The notes under the pieces were generated by a model. The model ran no database searches and was not told the DNA's origin. It saw only the letters and a list, made by a program, of their open reading frames with translations. Made by a program: the position numbers and the translations under genes. Positions 41,492 to 51,283 of a stretch of 64,000 bases of DNA are shown here, in pieces. Where the stretch lies: positions 1,839,680 through 1,903,679 of the forward strand of contig NZ_CP025999.1 in the NCBI RefSeq assembly GCF_003086695.1. Direction: 5' to 3'. Source of the DNA: Stenotrophomonas sp. SAU14A_NAIMI4_8. Its GTDB lineage: Bacteria > Pseudomonadota > Gammaproteobacteria > Xanthomonadales > Xanthomonadaceae. Numbering within the stretch: position 1 is the first letter of the stretch; each line of letters opens with the position of its first letter.

Positions 41492-42697
41492 GTGAACGAG
41501 GTCGTACAGTCCCCCGCCATCCAGCCGCTGCCGAAGTCGGCACCCACGGCTGGCAAGCAGAACCTGCTCGACCTCGATCGCGCGGGCCTGGAACAGTTTT
41601 TCGTCGAAAAACTCGGCGAAAAGAAATTCCGTGCCCATCAGGTGATGAAGTGGATCCACCATCGCTACGTCACCGATTTCGATGAAATGACCGATCTCGG
41701 CAAGGTCCTGCGCGCCAAGCTGCAGGCCCATGCCGAGGTCGTTGTTCCCAACATCGTGTTCGACAAGCCCTCCGCCGACGGCACCCACAAGTGGCTGCTG
41801 GCGATGGGCGTGGATGGCAAGAACGCCATCGAGACCGTGTACATCCCCGACAAGACCCGCGGCACGCTGTGCGTGTCCTCGCAGGTCGGTTGCGGCCTGA
41901 ACTGCACGTTCTGCTCCACCGCTACCCAGGGCTTCAACCGCAACCTGACCACCGCCGAGATCATCGGCCAGGTGTGGGTGGCCGCGCGCCATCTGGGCAA
42001 CGTGCCGCACCAGATGCGCCGCCTCACCAACGTGGTGATGATGGGCATGGGCGAGCCGTTGATGAATTTCGACAACGTCGTGCGCGCCATGAGCGTGATG
42101 CGCGACGACCTGGGCTACGGCCTGGCCAACAAGCGCGTGACGCTTTCGACGTCCGGGCTGGTCCCGCAGATCGATCGCCTGTCCGCCGAAAGCGACGTGT
42201 CGCTGGCTGTTTCCCTGCATGCGCCGAATGACGCGCTGCGCGAAACGCTGGTGCCGCTGAACAAGAAGTACCCGATTGCCGAGCTGATGGCCTCGTGTGC
42301 CCGCTACCTGCGCGCCAACAAGCGCCGCGAGTCGGTCACCTTCGAGTACACCCTGATGAAGGGCATCAACGACAAGCCCGAGCATGCCCGCGAGCTGGCC
42401 CGCCTGATGCACCAGTTCGACAACGCGGTGCAGGCCCGGGACTCGGGCAAGGTCAACCTGATTCCGTTCAACCCGTTCCCGGGCACCCGCTACGAGCGTT
42501 CCGAAGAAGCGCATATCCGCGCCTTCCAGAAGATCCTGCTGGACAGCAACGTGCTGACCATGGTCCGCCGCACCCGTGGCGACGACATCGACGCGGCCTG
42601 TGGCCAGTTGAAGGGCCAGGTGATGGACCGCACGCGCCGCCAGGCAGAGTTCAACAAGACGCTGCAGGCAGGGAAGGGGAGTGATGCAGCGGCCTGA
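41492..42697 (+). CDS. rlmN: 23S rRNA (adenine-2503-C2)/tRNA methyltransferase RlmN
   Basis: A 401-aa radical-SAM enzyme that methylates C2 of A2503 in 23S rRNA and A37 of some tRNAs. The iron-sulfur cysteines are C134, C138 and C141 ([11 protein letters not shown]), and the resolving cysteine is in [12 protein letters not shown] near residue 371. The GTG start follows GAGAGTGA, 10 bases after ndk; upstream in-frame codons lie inside ndk. It follows ndk in many gammaproteobacteria. Confidence 0.95.
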   Translation: MNEVVQSPAIQPLPKSAPTAGKQNLLDLDRAGLEQFFVEKLGEKKFRAHQVMKWIHHRYVTDFDEMTDLGKVLRAKLQAHAEVVVPNIVFDKPSADGTHKWLLAMGVDGKNAIETVYIPDKTRGTLCVSSQVGCGLNCTFCSTATQGFNRNLTTAEIIGQVWVAARHLGNVPHQMRRLTNVVMMGMGEPLMNFDNVVRAMSVMRDDLGYGLANKRVTLSTSGLVPQIDRLSAESDVSLAVSLHAPNDALRETLVPLNKKYPIAELMASCARYLRANKRRESVTFEYTLMKGINDKPEHARELARLMHQFDNAVQARDSGKVNLIPFNPFPGTRYERSEEAHIRAFQKILLDSNVLTMVRRTRGDDIDAACGQLKGQVMDRTRRQAEFNKTLQAGKGSDAAA

Positions 42698-43472
42698 CCG
42701 CCGGTTGCCGGCCCTGTTCGCAGGCGTGCTGGCAGTGGCTGCCAGCGGCTGTACCACCACTTCTGAAATTCCCATCGGCCCCGGCGGCGTGGCCCCGGTG
42801 CACACCGTGCGCGACGACCCCAACGTGCGCCAGCAGTTCAAGTACGACGACATGCTGGCGCTGGCCGCCCGTGACCTGCAGGTCGGCAATCTGGACGAGG
42901 CCGAACGCAAGACCCGGCAGGCGCTGAAGATCCAGCCCAATGGCGTGGATGCGCTGATGTTGCAGGCCGGGGTGGACGACCGCCGTGGCCGCCAGCAGCA
43001 GGCCGGCGAAGGCTTCCGCCGCGCCGCCGAACTGGCGCCGCAGCGCGGCGATGTGCTGAACAACTACGCCGCCTGGCTGTGCCAGCATGGCCAGGCCGCC
43101 GAATCGCTGGTCTGGTTCGACCGCGCCCTGCAGGCGCCGGGCTATGCCACCCCTGCCGCCGCACTGGCCAACGCCGGGGGCTGCGCGCTCGATGCCGGTC
43201 AGGTCGAGCGTGCCGAACGCGACCTGCGTACCTCGCTGCAGCACGCCCCGCAGAACCCGGTGGCGCTGGAAGCGATGGCCCAGCTCAGCTTCCGCCAGGG
43301 CCAGTACATGGCCGCGCGGGCCTTCGCCGAACGTAGGATTGCGGCTGCACCGGCCACGCGTTCCGTGTTACAACTTGCGTCTGACATCGAAGCGCGACTG
43401 GGCGATCAGGCGGCATCTGATCGCTATCTGCAGCGGATTCGACAGGAATTTCCGCAGGATGCGGGCTCCTAA
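42684..43472 (+). CDS. pilW: Type IV pilus assembly lipoprotein PilW/PilF
   Basis: A 262-aa lipoprotein with an N-terminal signal and lipobox ([12 protein letters not shown]) and about six TPR repeats ([25 protein letters not shown] and later). PilW/PilF guides the secretin PilQ into the outer membrane. It begins in another frame inside the last 14 bases of rlmN, with GGGAAGGGGAG as the ribosome site. Its place between rlmN and rodZ is the usual one. Confidence 0.9.
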   Translation: MQRPDRRLPALFAGVLAVAASGCTTTSEIPIGPGGVAPVHTVRDDPNVRQQFKYDDMLALAARDLQVGNLDEAERKTRQALKIQPNGVDALMLQAGVDDRRGRQQQAGEGFRRAAELAPQRGDVLNNYAAWLCQHGQAAESLVWFDRALQAPGYATPAAALANAGGCALDAGQVERAERDLRTSLQHAPQNPVALEAMAQLSFRQGQYMAARAFAERRIAAAPATRSVLQLASDIEARLGDQAASDRYLQRIRQEFPQDAGS

Positions 43473-43491
43473 ACTCCAGGGTTGATGCATT

Positions 43492-44358
43492 GTGATTGAT
43501 GACCAGACTGTGAGCGCTCTCGATACTGCGGCCGGCTGCGGCACCCGCCTGCGCCAGGCCCGCGAGGCGGCCGGACTGACCCTTGAAGACGTTGGCGCGC
43601 GCCTGCGCATGCCCGTCCAGGTGGTGAAGTCGCTGGAAGAGGAACAATGGCAGAAGCTGGGTGCGCCGGTGTTCGTGCGCGGTCAGCTGCGCAGCTATGC
43701 GCGCTTGCTGAACGTGGATATCAGCCAGCTGCTGGAACAGGCCCAGGTGGGGCCGGTGGTACCGCCCACCCTGGTCAGCCATACCCATACCCCGCGTGCG
43801 CGCCGCATTGCCGAAAACCTCGGCCGCCGTGCGCTGTACGTCGGCATTACCGCCGTGCTGGCGGTGCCGGTGTGGTTCGCCACCCGCGGCCACTTCGACG
43901 ACAGCGCGCCGGCGCCCAGCACCGCCTCGCTGGATGCCATTCCGGCCGCCGTGCCGGTCACCCCGCCGGTGTCAGGCAGCGATGCCGCCGTGGCCAGCGC
44001 GCCGGTGGCCGCCCCGGCTGCCAAGCCGGCCGCGCCGTACGTGGCCTCGCTCACCCCGGTGCCGCGCCCGGCCCCGGCCGCTGCGCCGGCCGCCGCCAAC
44101 CTGGACATGCAGTTCAGTGGCGACAGCTGGGTGGATATTGCCGGCCCCGATGGCGGCACGGTCGAGAAGGCCCTGATCAAGGCCGGCGAGCGCCGCAGCT
44201 TCACCCCCGGCCAGGTAACCCGCGTCACCCTGGGCAATGCCTCGGCGGTGCAGGTTCAGCAGAACGGCGCTATCGTCGATCTGAGCCCCTACCAGCGAGC
44301 CAACGTGGCCCGCTTTCAGGTATCCTCTGAAGGCTCCGTAGTCCCGGTTTCACACTGA
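43492..44358 (+). CDS. rodZ: Cytoskeleton protein RodZ
   Basis: A 288-aa bitopic protein that ties MreB to the cell-wall elongation machinery. The cytoplasmic part has an XRE-like helix-turn-helix (LRQAREAAGLTLEDVGARLR, residues 17-85), then a basic stretch, one membrane helix near residues 118-136 (ALYVGITAVLAVPVWFA), an Ala/Pro linker and a C-terminal periplasmic beta domain (FSGDSWVDIAGPDGGTVEKA). The start is GTG. In E. coli ispG and hisS follow; here they do not. Confidence 0.9.
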   Translation: MIDDQTVSALDTAAGCGTRLRQAREAAGLTLEDVGARLRMPVQVVKSLEEEQWQKLGAPVFVRGQLRSYARLLNVDISQLLEQAQVGPVVPPTLVSHTHTPRARRIAENLGRRALYVGITAVLAVPVWFATRGHFDDSAPAPSTASLDAIPAAVPVTPPVSGSDAAVASAPVAAPAAKPAAPYVASLTPVPRPAPAAAPAAANLDMQFSGDSWVDIAGPDGGTVEKALIKAGERRSFTPGQVTRVTLGNASAVQVQQNGAIVDLSPYQRANVARFQVSSEGSVVPVSH

Positions 44359-44422
44359 GACGCGGTTTCACCACCTTCGATAATCCCAATGGTCCCTCCC
44401 GATGGGCGGGGCGAGAGTACGC

Positions 44423-45061
44423 ATGGCGATCGACGATCTGCTCGACGAGCACGAACAAAGTGAACGCGTCCGCAGCTGGCTGCGGAGCAATGGCGCCAGC
44501 ATCATCGGTGGCGTAGTCATCGCCATCGGTGCCATTGCCGGCTGGCAGTGGTGGCAGCAGCAACAGGGCGGCAAGCTGGCCACGGCCAATGTCGAATACC
44601 AGAAAGCCCTGGTCGGCTTGGAGCAGAACAAGCTGGACGACGCCGCCAAGGCGGTGAAGGCGCTGGAGGCTGGCCCGTCCAGCATCTACGGCGATCTGGC
44701 CGCCCTGCAGCTGGCCAAGGCCCAGGTGGATGCGGGCAAGAACGAAGAAGCGCTGGCTACCCTGCGCGCGGTCAAGGTTGAAGGCGACCTGCAGCGCGTG
44801 GTCGACCAGCGCGTGGCGCGCCTGCTGGTGGCCACCGGCAAGAGCGATGAGGCCATCAAGCTGCTGGGCAGTGCCACCGACAGCAGCAGCCTGGAAATCC
44901 ACGGCGATGCGCTGCTGGCCCAGGGCAAGCGCGATGCCGCGCGCGAACAGTATGAGAAGGCGCTGAAAACGCTGGACGTGGCAGCGCCGCAGCGGCGCCT
45001 GCTGGAAACCAAGGTTATGGACGCTGGCGGCACCGTCGCCGCCCCTGCGGAGTCGGTTTGA
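44423..45061 (+). CDS. yfgM: YfgM-type TPR inner-membrane protein
   Basis: A 212-aa protein with a short acidic N-terminus (MAIDDLLDEHEQSERVRSWL), one membrane helix (ASIIGGVVIAIGAIAGWQWW) and a periplasmic TPR domain. YfgM binds PpiD and the SecYEG translocon and acts in periplasmic chaperoning. The stop overlaps the bamB start (TGATG). The open frame continues seven codons upstream, but the chosen ATG gives the conserved start. Confidence 0.9.
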   Translation: MAIDDLLDEHEQSERVRSWLRSNGASIIGGVVIAIGAIAGWQWWQQQQGGKLATANVEYQKALVGLEQNKLDDAAKAVKALEAGPSSIYGDLAALQLAKAQVDAGKNEEALATLRAVKVEGDLQRVVDQRVARLLVATGKSDEAIKLLGSATDSSSLEIHGDALLAQGKRDAAREQYEKALKTLDVAAPQRRLLETKVMDAGGTVAAPAESV

Positions 45062-46269
45062 TGAGTCAGAAGGTCATGATCACGCGCGTCGCTTCCGTGC
45101 TGCTGCTCGGTATGGCGCTGTCCGGCTGCAGCACCATGAAGGGCTGGTTCGCCGGTAAGGATGCCGCCGCCAAGAAGGCGCAGGAACCGGCCGAGCTGGT
45201 GAAGTTCGAGCCGACCGTGAAGGTCAACAAGGCCTGGTCGGTGAACCTGGGCAAGGGCGAGCAGCGCATCGGCGTGCGCCAGGGCCCGGTGGTGGCCAAT
45301 GGCCACGTGTTCGCCGCGGCCATTACCGGCGGCGTGCATGCCATCGACCTGCAGACCGGCAAGAAGGTCTGGACCTGGGAACCGACCAAGGAAAAGAAGA
45401 AGCCGAAACTGCGCCTGTCCGGCGGCCCCGGCGTGGGTGAAAACCTGGTGGTGATCGGCACGCTGGATGGCCAGGTCATTGCCCTGGACATCAACGATGG
45501 CAGCGAAAAGTGGCGCGCCCGCGTGCCCAACGAAGTCATCGCCGCCCCGGCCGTGGCCAACGGCCTGGTGTTCGTGCGCAGCAACGACGGCCGGGTGACC
45601 GCCTTCGATGCCGGCAACGGCACCCAGAAGTGGTTCAACCCCAGCGAACTGCCGGCCCTGACCGTGCGCGGCAACGCGCCGGTGGTCACCGGCCCGGGCG
45701 TGCTGTTCATCGGCAAGGATGACGGCGCCGTGTCCGCGCTGGCCATGCAGGACGGCCGCACCCTGTGGGACCAGAGCCTGGCCAGCGGCGAAGGCCGTAC
45801 CGAGCTGGAGCGCATGGCCGACGTCGACGGCGCCCCGGTGCTGGAAGGCAATACGCTGTTCGTCAGCAGCTTCAAGAACCAGACCATGGCCATCGAAGGC
45901 CCGACCGGTCGCCCGCTGTGGGCGCGTGACCACGGCGGTGCCGGTGGCGTGGCGGTGTCTTCGGGCAATGTGTTCGTAACCGACAACAAGGGCGGGGTGT
46001 TCGGCCTGGACAAGACCAGTGGCGCTGCCATGTGGTCGCAGACCGCACTGGCCCGTCGCTCGCTCACTGGCCCGGCCCTGCAGGGCGATTACGTGGTGGT
46101 GGGTGACTACAAGGGATACCTGCACTGGCTGCAGACGTCCGACGGCGCACTGGCGGCGCGGGCCAAGAGCGGCGGTGACGCCCTGCTGGCCCAGCCAATC
46201 GTGGCCGACGGATTGCTGCTGGTGCAGAACGTTGATGGCAAGCTGACCGCCTTCCGGTTGGCAAATTAA
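45061..46269 (+). CDS. bamB: Outer-membrane assembly lipoprotein BamB
   Basis: A 402-aa lipoprotein of the BAM complex that folds an eight-bladed beta-propeller. It has the signal and lipobox SVLLLGMALSGC and repeated propeller blades of the PQQ type (GVHAIDLQTGKKVWTWEP, GQVIALDINDGSEKWRARV, AVSALAMQDGRTLWDQSL). It helps deliver outer-membrane proteins to BamA. It is coupled to yfgM and is followed 15 bases later by der, the usual order. Confidence 0.95.
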   Translation: MSQKVMITRVASVLLLGMALSGCSTMKGWFAGKDAAAKKAQEPAELVKFEPTVKVNKAWSVNLGKGEQRIGVRQGPVVANGHVFAAAITGGVHAIDLQTGKKVWTWEPTKEKKKPKLRLSGGPGVGENLVVIGTLDGQVIALDINDGSEKWRARVPNEVIAAPAVANGLVFVRSNDGRVTAFDAGNGTQKWFNPSELPALTVRGNAPVVTGPGVLFIGKDDGAVSALAMQDGRTLWDQSLASGEGRTELERMADVDGAPVLEGNTLFVSSFKNQTMAIEGPTGRPLWARDHGGAGGVAVSSGNVFVTDNKGGVFGLDKTSGAAMWSQTALARRSLTGPALQGDYVVVGDYKGYLHWLQTSDGALAARAKSGGDALLAQPIVADGLLLVQNVDGKLTAFRLAN

Positions 46270-46284
46270 TACGGAGTAATCGCG

Positions 46285-47682
46285 ATGCTGCCTTTGGTCG
46301 CCCTGGTTGGACGGCCGAATGTCGGCAAGTCAACCATTTTCAATGCGTTGACCCGCACCCGTGACGCCCTGGTCCATGACCAGCCCGGCGTCACCCGCGA
46401 TCGCAACTACGGCGTGTGCCGCCTGGATGAAGACAACCACTTCCTGGTGGTCGACACCGGCGGTATTGCCGAAGAAGAAGAAGGCCTGGCTGGCGCGACC
46501 ACGCGCCAGGCCCGTGCCGCCGCGGCCGAAGCCGACCTGATCCTGTTCGTGGTGGATGCCCGTGAGGGCACCTCGGCCATGGACGATGAGATCCTGGCCT
46601 GGCTGCGCAAGCTCTCGCGCCCGACGCTGCTGCTGATCAACAAGATCGACGGCACCGACGAGGACAATGTGCGTTCGGAATTCGCCCGCTATGGCTTCGG
46701 CGAAATGCTGACCGTATCGGCCGCCCATCGCCAGGGTCTGGACGACCTGCTGGACGAAGTGATCCAGCGCCTGCCCGAAGAAGGCAGCGGCGAAGAGCTG
46801 GACAACGATCCGAACCGCATCCGCATCGCCTTCGTCGGCCGCCCCAACGTGGGCAAGTCGACCCTGGTGAACCGCATCCTGGGCGAAGAGCGGATGATCG
46901 CCTCGGACGTGCCGGGCACCACCCGCGACTCGATCGCGGTGGACCTGGAGCGTGACGGCCGCGACTACCGCCTGATCGACACCGCCGGCCTGCGCCGCCG
47001 TTCGCGCGTGGACGAAGTGGTCGAGAAGTTCTCGGTGGTCAAGACCATGCAGTCCATCGAGCAGTGCCAGGTGGCCGTGCTGATGCTGGACGCCACTGAA
47101 GGTGTGACCGACCAGGACGCCACCGTGCTGGGCGCCGTGCTTGATGCCGGCCGAGCGCTGGTGATCGCCATCAACAAGTGGGATGGCCTGACCGAGTACC
47201 AGCGCGAGCAGGCCGAAACCCTGCTGTCGCTGAAGCTGGGCTTCGTGCCGTGGGCCGAATCGGTGCGCATCTCGGCCAAGCATGGCTCGGGCCTGCGCGA
47301 ACTGTTCCGCGCCGTGCACCGCGCGCACGAATCGGCGAACAAGACCTTCACCACCAGCGAAGTGAACAAGGCGCTGGAAGTGGCGTACGAGACCAACCCG
47401 CCGCCGACCATCCGCGGCCACGTCTCCAAGCTGCGTTACGTGCACCCGGCCGGTTCCAACCCGCCCACCTTCATCGTGCACGGCACGCGCCTGAAGGAGT
47501 TGCAGGAATCGTACAAGCGCTACCTGGAAAACTTCTTCCGCAAGCGCTTCAAGCTGATCGGCACCCCGGTGAGCTTCATCTTCCGCGAGGGTACCAACCC
47601 GTACGAGGGCAAGAAGAACGTCCTCACCGAGCGGCAGGTGAAGGCCAAGCGGCGCTTGATGAAGCACGTGAAGGGCAAGTAG
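46285..47682 (+). CDS. der: Ribosome-assembly GTPase Der (EngA)
   Basis: A 465-aa protein with two tandem GTPase domains and a KH-like C-terminus. G1 loops are GRPNVGKST near residue 9 and again near residue 187; NKID/NKWD and the DTGG/DTAG motifs are present in both halves. Der is essential for 50S maturation. The tail is basic ([19 protein letters not shown]). A strong terminator follows. Confidence 0.97.
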   Translation: MLPLVALVGRPNVGKSTIFNALTRTRDALVHDQPGVTRDRNYGVCRLDEDNHFLVVDTGGIAEEEEGLAGATTRQARAAAAEADLILFVVDAREGTSAMDDEILAWLRKLSRPTLLLINKIDGTDEDNVRSEFARYGFGEMLTVSAAHRQGLDDLLDEVIQRLPEEGSGEELDNDPNRIRIAFVGRPNVGKSTLVNRILGEERMIASDVPGTTRDSIAVDLERDGRDYRLIDTAGLRRRSRVDEVVEKFSVVKTMQSIEQCQVAVLMLDATEGVTDQDATVLGAVLDAGRALVIAINKWDGLTEYQREQAETLLSLKLGFVPWAESVRISAKHGSGLRELFRAVHRAHESANKTFTTSEVNKALEVAYETNPPPTIRGHVSKLRYVHPAGSNPPTFIVHGTRLKELQESYKRYLENFFRKRFKLIGTPVSFIFREGTNPYEGKKNVLTERQVKAKRRLMKHVKGK

Positions 47683-47689
47683 CACGAGA

Positions 47690-47713
47690 GGCGGCCGCAG
47701 GGCCGCCTTTTTT
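47690..47713 (+). terminator. Rho-independent terminator after der
   Basis: A perfect GGCGGCC-GCAG-GGCCGCC hairpin followed by six T residues, 8 bases after the der stop. It ends the ndk-to-der cluster. A GGGGTCAGAGCCC palindrome (47720-47758) follows at once. Confidence 0.92.
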
Positions 47714-47719
47714 GTTTGT

Positions 47720-47758
47720 GGGGTCAGAGCCCTTTTCTGCGAAAAGGGATCTGACCCC
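47720..47758. repeat. GGGGTC palindrome
   Basis: One copy of the GGGGTCAGAGCCCTTTT...AAAAGGGATCTGACCCC family, between der and the moeB-like gene. Confidence 0.85.
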
Positions 47759-47798
47759 GGGGCAGTCCCGCACGCAGGGTCTGCGCGATAATGCCGCC

Positions 47799-48935
47799 AT
47801 GAGCATTCCCAAGCGTTCCCCGCAGCAGGCGCACGCGCGCCTGGCCCATGGCGCGGTGCTGATCGATGTGCGCGCTGCGCACGAACGTGCCGGTGGCATG
47901 GCCGAGGGCGCGCGCGGCGTGGCCAAGGACGATCTGCTGGCCGAACCGGCCGCACACCTGCCCGCGCCAAATCAGGAAATCCTGCTGATCTGCCAGACCG
48001 GCAAGCGTTCGGCCGATGCGGCGCAGGCGCTGATCGCGGCGGGCTATTCGAACGTGGCTTCCGTGACGGGCGGCACCGTGGCCTGGCGCGAACAATCGCT
48101 GCCGCTGGTGCAACCGCTGCTGTCCGCTGCTGATCAAGATTTCTACGACCGCTACTCGCGCCACCTGCTGCTGCCGCAGGTGGGCGAGGCCGGCCAGCGG
48201 CGCCTGCAGCAGGCGCGCGTGCTGGTGCTCGGCGCCGGTGGGCTGGGCGCACCGGCCAGCTTCTATCTGGCGGCTGCGGGGGTAGGGCATCTGCGCCTGG
48301 TTGACCACGACCACGTGGAGCGCAGCAACCTGCAGCGGCAGATCGTGCATACCGAAGCCAGCGTCGGCCAAGCCAAGGTTGAATCGGCGCGCGAGCGTCT
48401 GCTGGCGCTGAATCCGACCATCGACGTGGACGCCGTGCGCGAGCGGGTCACGTCCGAAAACATCGATCGCCTGCTGCAGGGCGTGGACGTAGTGCTGGAT
48501 GGATCGGACAACTTCCCGTTGCGCTATCTGCTCAACGATGCCTGCATCAAGCACGCCGTGCCGCTGGTGTATGCGGCCATCGAACGCTTCGATGGCCAGG
48601 TAAGCGTGTTTGATGCCGGCCGCCAGCGTGGCGTGGCGCCGTGTTACCGCTGCCTGTTCCCGGAACCGCCACCGCCGGAGTTCGCGCCGAACTGTGCCGA
48701 GGCCGGTGTGCTGGGCGTGCTGCCCGGCCTGGCCGGGGTGCTGCAGGCCACCGAGGTGCTGAGGCTGCTGCTGGGTATTGGCGAGCCGCTGGTCGGGCGG
48801 TTGCTGCGGTTCGATGCGTTGGGGATGCGGTTCCGGGAAAGCCGCATTGCGCCGGACCCGACGTGCCCAGTGTGTGCGCCGGGTGTGGTGTTCCCCGGGT
48901 ATATCGATTACGCGGCGTTCTGCCGGGGCGGGTGA
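47799..48935 (+). CDS. moeB: Rhodanese-MoeB/ThiF fusion (molybdopterin-synthase adenylyltransferase)
   Basis: A 378-aa protein. Residues 1-110 are a rhodanese domain with its catalytic cysteine in LICQTGKRS. Residues 125-378 are a ThiF/MoeB E1-like domain with the nucleotide loop VLGAGGLGAPASFYL and two zinc CxxC pairs (CYRCLFPE and CPVCAPG). It activates the C-terminus of MoaD or a ThiS-like carrier with ATP. In MOCS3/MoeBR the rhodanese is C-terminal; here it is N-terminal. The last 91 bases are duplicated downstream. Confidence 0.9.
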   Translation: MSIPKRSPQQAHARLAHGAVLIDVRAAHERAGGMAEGARGVAKDDLLAEPAAHLPAPNQEILLICQTGKRSADAAQALIAAGYSNVASVTGGTVAWREQSLPLVQPLLSAADQDFYDRYSRHLLLPQVGEAGQRRLQQARVLVLGAGGLGAPASFYLAAAGVGHLRLVDHDHVERSNLQRQIVHTEASVGQAKVESARERLLALNPTIDVDAVRERVTSENIDRLLQGVDVVLDGSDNFPLRYLLNDACIKHAVPLVYAAIERFDGQVSVFDAGRQRGVAPCYRCLFPEPPPPEFAPNCAEAGVLGVLPGLAGVLQATEVLRLLLGIGEPLVGRLLRFDALGMRFRESRIAPDPTCPVCAPGVVFPGYIDYAAFCRGG

Positions 48936-49254
48936 ACCCGGGCGGCGCGTCATCCACGCATGGCGTGGATCTACTGGTGCGGGGTCCATCCATTGCTCAG
49001 GACCCGACGTGCCCAGTGTGTGCGCCGGGTGTGGTGTTCCCCGGGTATATCGATTACGCGGCGTTCTGCCGGGGCGGGTGACCGATCCGCCGGGCATGGC
49101 CCGGCGCTACCGCAGGGTCGATTTCGGAACGATGATGGGTTTTGTTTCCGCAATCGTTCCGTTTTCGGCACAATCAAACGCAACGCACATGCTATTGCCG
49201 TCCACCAACTTCCCCTATCGTTGACCCCATCAACGCATCTGGGGAACACACCGC
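48936..49254. other. Intergenic gap with a copy of the moeB 3' end
   Basis: No intact gene. It holds a SMAG palindrome (CCACGCATGGCGTGG, about 48955), a duplicate of the last 91 bases of moeB (48991-49081), a GCCGGGCATGGCCCGGCGCTACC half (49089-49112), and a 9-bp dyad CGGAACGAT / ATCGTTCCG (49125-49133, 49153-49161) upstream of the antiporter gene. The dyad could be an operator. Confidence 0.85.
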
Positions 49255-51090
49255 ATGGCGGTAGAAGCAGCGACCAGCGAACTGGTCAAGGTCGTCGCCC
49301 TGTTGGGCGCAGCGGTGGTCATGGTGCCGCTGTTCCGCAGGCTGGGCCTGGGCTCGGTACTGGGCTATTTCACCGCCGGCCTGGCCATCGGCCCGTTCGG
49401 GCTGGGCTGGTTCTCCGACCCGCAGGCGATCCTGCACACCGCCGAACTGGGCGTGGTGATGTTCCTGTTCGTCATCGGCCTGGAAATGCGGCCCTCGCAC
49501 CTGTGGAGCCTGCGCAAGGAAATCTTCGGGCTGGGCACGCTGCAGATCGTCACCTGCGCGCTGGTGCTGACCAGCATCGCCAAGCTGTTCGGGCTGCCCT
49601 GGCAGGTCGCCTTCATCGGCGCCACCGGCTTCGTGCTGACCTCCACCGCGGTGGTGATGCAGCTGCTGGCCGAGCGCGGCGACATCGCGCTGCCGTCGGG
49701 GCAGAAGATCGTGTCCATCCTGCTGTTCGAAGACCTGCTGATCGTGCCGCTGCTGGCCCTGGTGGCGTGGATGGCGCCCAGCGCCGGTAGTGCCGACGGT
49801 GAGGGCTCGCGCTGGCTGTCGGTGGCCATCGGCGCCGGCGCCATCATTGGCCTGGTGCTGGTTGGCCGCTTCCTGCTGAACCCGCTGTTCCGCCTGCTGG
49901 CCGAAGCCAAGGCGCGCGAAGTGATGACCGCCGCCGCACTGCTGGTGGTGCTGGGCGCGGCCCTGCTGATGCAGCTGTCGGGCCTGTCGATGGCGATGGG
50001 CGCGTTCCTGGCCGGCGTGCTGCTGAGCGAATCGACCTTCCGCCACCAGATCGAAGCGGACATCGAACCGTTCCGCGGCATCCTGCTGGGCCTGTTCTTC
50101 CTCAGCGTGGGCATGGCGCTGGACCTGGGCGTGGTGGCCGGCAACTGGCCGCTGATCGTCGGCCTGGTGCTGGCGCTGATGGCCGCCAAGGCCCTGTGCA
50201 TCTACGTGGTGGCGCGCCTGATGGGCAGCGACCACGCCCAGGCGCTGGACCGTGGCGTGCTGATGGCCCAGGGCGGCGAGTTCGCCTTCGTGCTGTTCAG
50301 TGCCGCCGCCAGCGCCGGCGTCATCAACATGGACATCAATGCCAACTTCACCGCCGTGGTGGTGCTGTCGATGGCACTGACCCCGCTGGTGGTGCTGGTT
50401 TACAAGCGCGTGGCGCCCAAGCCGGAAGTCAGCCTGGAAGGCGTGGACACCGCCGACGGCCTGTCCGGCAGCGTGCTGCTGATCGGCTTCGGCCGCTTCG
50501 GCCAGGTCGCCAGCCAGTCGCTGCTGGCGCGCGACGTGGACGTGACCATCATCGACAACGACGTGGACATGATCCACAACGCCGAGCGCTTCGGTTTCAA
50601 GATCTATTACGGCGACGGCACGCGTCTTGACGTGCTGCACGCCTCCGGCGCGGCCACCGCGCGTGCCATTGCGGTATGCGTGAACAATGCCGAAGACGCC
50701 GACCGCATCGTGGAATTGGTGGCGCACGAATTCCCGCAGGCCAAGCTGCTGGTGCGCTCGTTCGACCGCGAGCACTCGCTGCGGTTGATCCATGCCGGCG
50801 TCGATTTCCAGATTCGCGAAACCTTCGAATCGGCCTTGCTGTTCGGCCAGGCCGCGCTGATGGAACTGGGTGCCGAAGAAGAGGACGCCCAGGAAATCGC
50901 CCAGCAGATCCGCGAACGCGACGCCGAGCGCTTCGAGCTGGAAATGGCCGGCGGCAGCCTGCGCGCCGGTGCGCACATGGTGTTCGGCAGCGCACTGCCG
51001 GGGGTACCGACCCCGACGCCGTTTACCGCACCCAAGCGCAAGGCGCGCACGTTGAACGCCGACCAGGTGCCGGAAGAAGAAGAGGAATGA
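49255..51090 (+). CDS. CPA2-family cation:proton antiporter with TrkA-N domain (KefB/KefC-like)
   Basis: A 611-aa membrane protein: about 12-13 helices (residues 10-385) with the antiporter core LLFEDLLIVPLLALVA and AQGGEFAFVLFSAAA, then a TrkA-N (RCK) domain with the NAD-type loop LLIGFGRFGQVASQSLL near residue 406 and an acidic tail (PEEEEE). These proteins usually exchange K+ for H+, sometimes gated by glutathione adducts. No KefF/KefG ancillary gene is adjacent, so glutathione gating is not implied. Confidence 0.9.
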   Translation: MAVEAATSELVKVVALLGAAVVMVPLFRRLGLGSVLGYFTAGLAIGPFGLGWFSDPQAILHTAELGVVMFLFVIGLEMRPSHLWSLRKEIFGLGTLQIVTCALVLTSIAKLFGLPWQVAFIGATGFVLTSTAVVMQLLAERGDIALPSGQKIVSILLFEDLLIVPLLALVAWMAPSAGSADGEGSRWLSVAIGAGAIIGLVLVGRFLLNPLFRLLAEAKAREVMTAAALLVVLGAALLMQLSGLSMAMGAFLAGVLLSESTFRHQIEADIEPFRGILLGLFFLSVGMALDLGVVAGNWPLIVGLVLALMAAKALCIYVVARLMGSDHAQALDRGVLMAQGGEFAFVLFSAAASAGVINMDINANFTAVVVLSMALTPLVVLVYKRVAPKPEVSLEGVDTADGLSGSVLLIGFGRFGQVASQSLLARDVDVTIIDNDVDMIHNAERFGFKIYYGDGTRLDVLHASGAATARAIAVCVNNAEDADRIVELVAHEFPQAKLLVRSFDREHSLRLIHAGVDFQIRETFESALLFGQAALMELGAEEEDAQEIAQQIRERDAERFELEMAGGSLRAGAHMVFGSALPGVPTPTPFTAPKRKARTLNADQVPEEEEE

Positions 51091-51097
51091 GGGGGGA

Positions 51098-51202
51098 GGG
51101 GTCAGATCCCTTTCCAACGGAAAGGGCTCTGACCCCAAGCCTCGTAGACTCCGCAGCCAGCGGGGTCAGAGCCCTTTGCCTGCGGCAAAGGGATCCGACC
51201 CC
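51098..51202. repeat. Two GGGGTC palindromes
   Basis: Copies at 51098-51136 and 51162-51202, in opposite orientation, between the antiporter gene and folD. Confidence 0.85.
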
Positions 51203-51283
51203 TTCCTGACCGCATCCTGCGGTGGGCGAGGGGGCCTGAATCAGGGACAATAGCGTCCCCGCCGCCGCCTGCCCCCGCATTCG

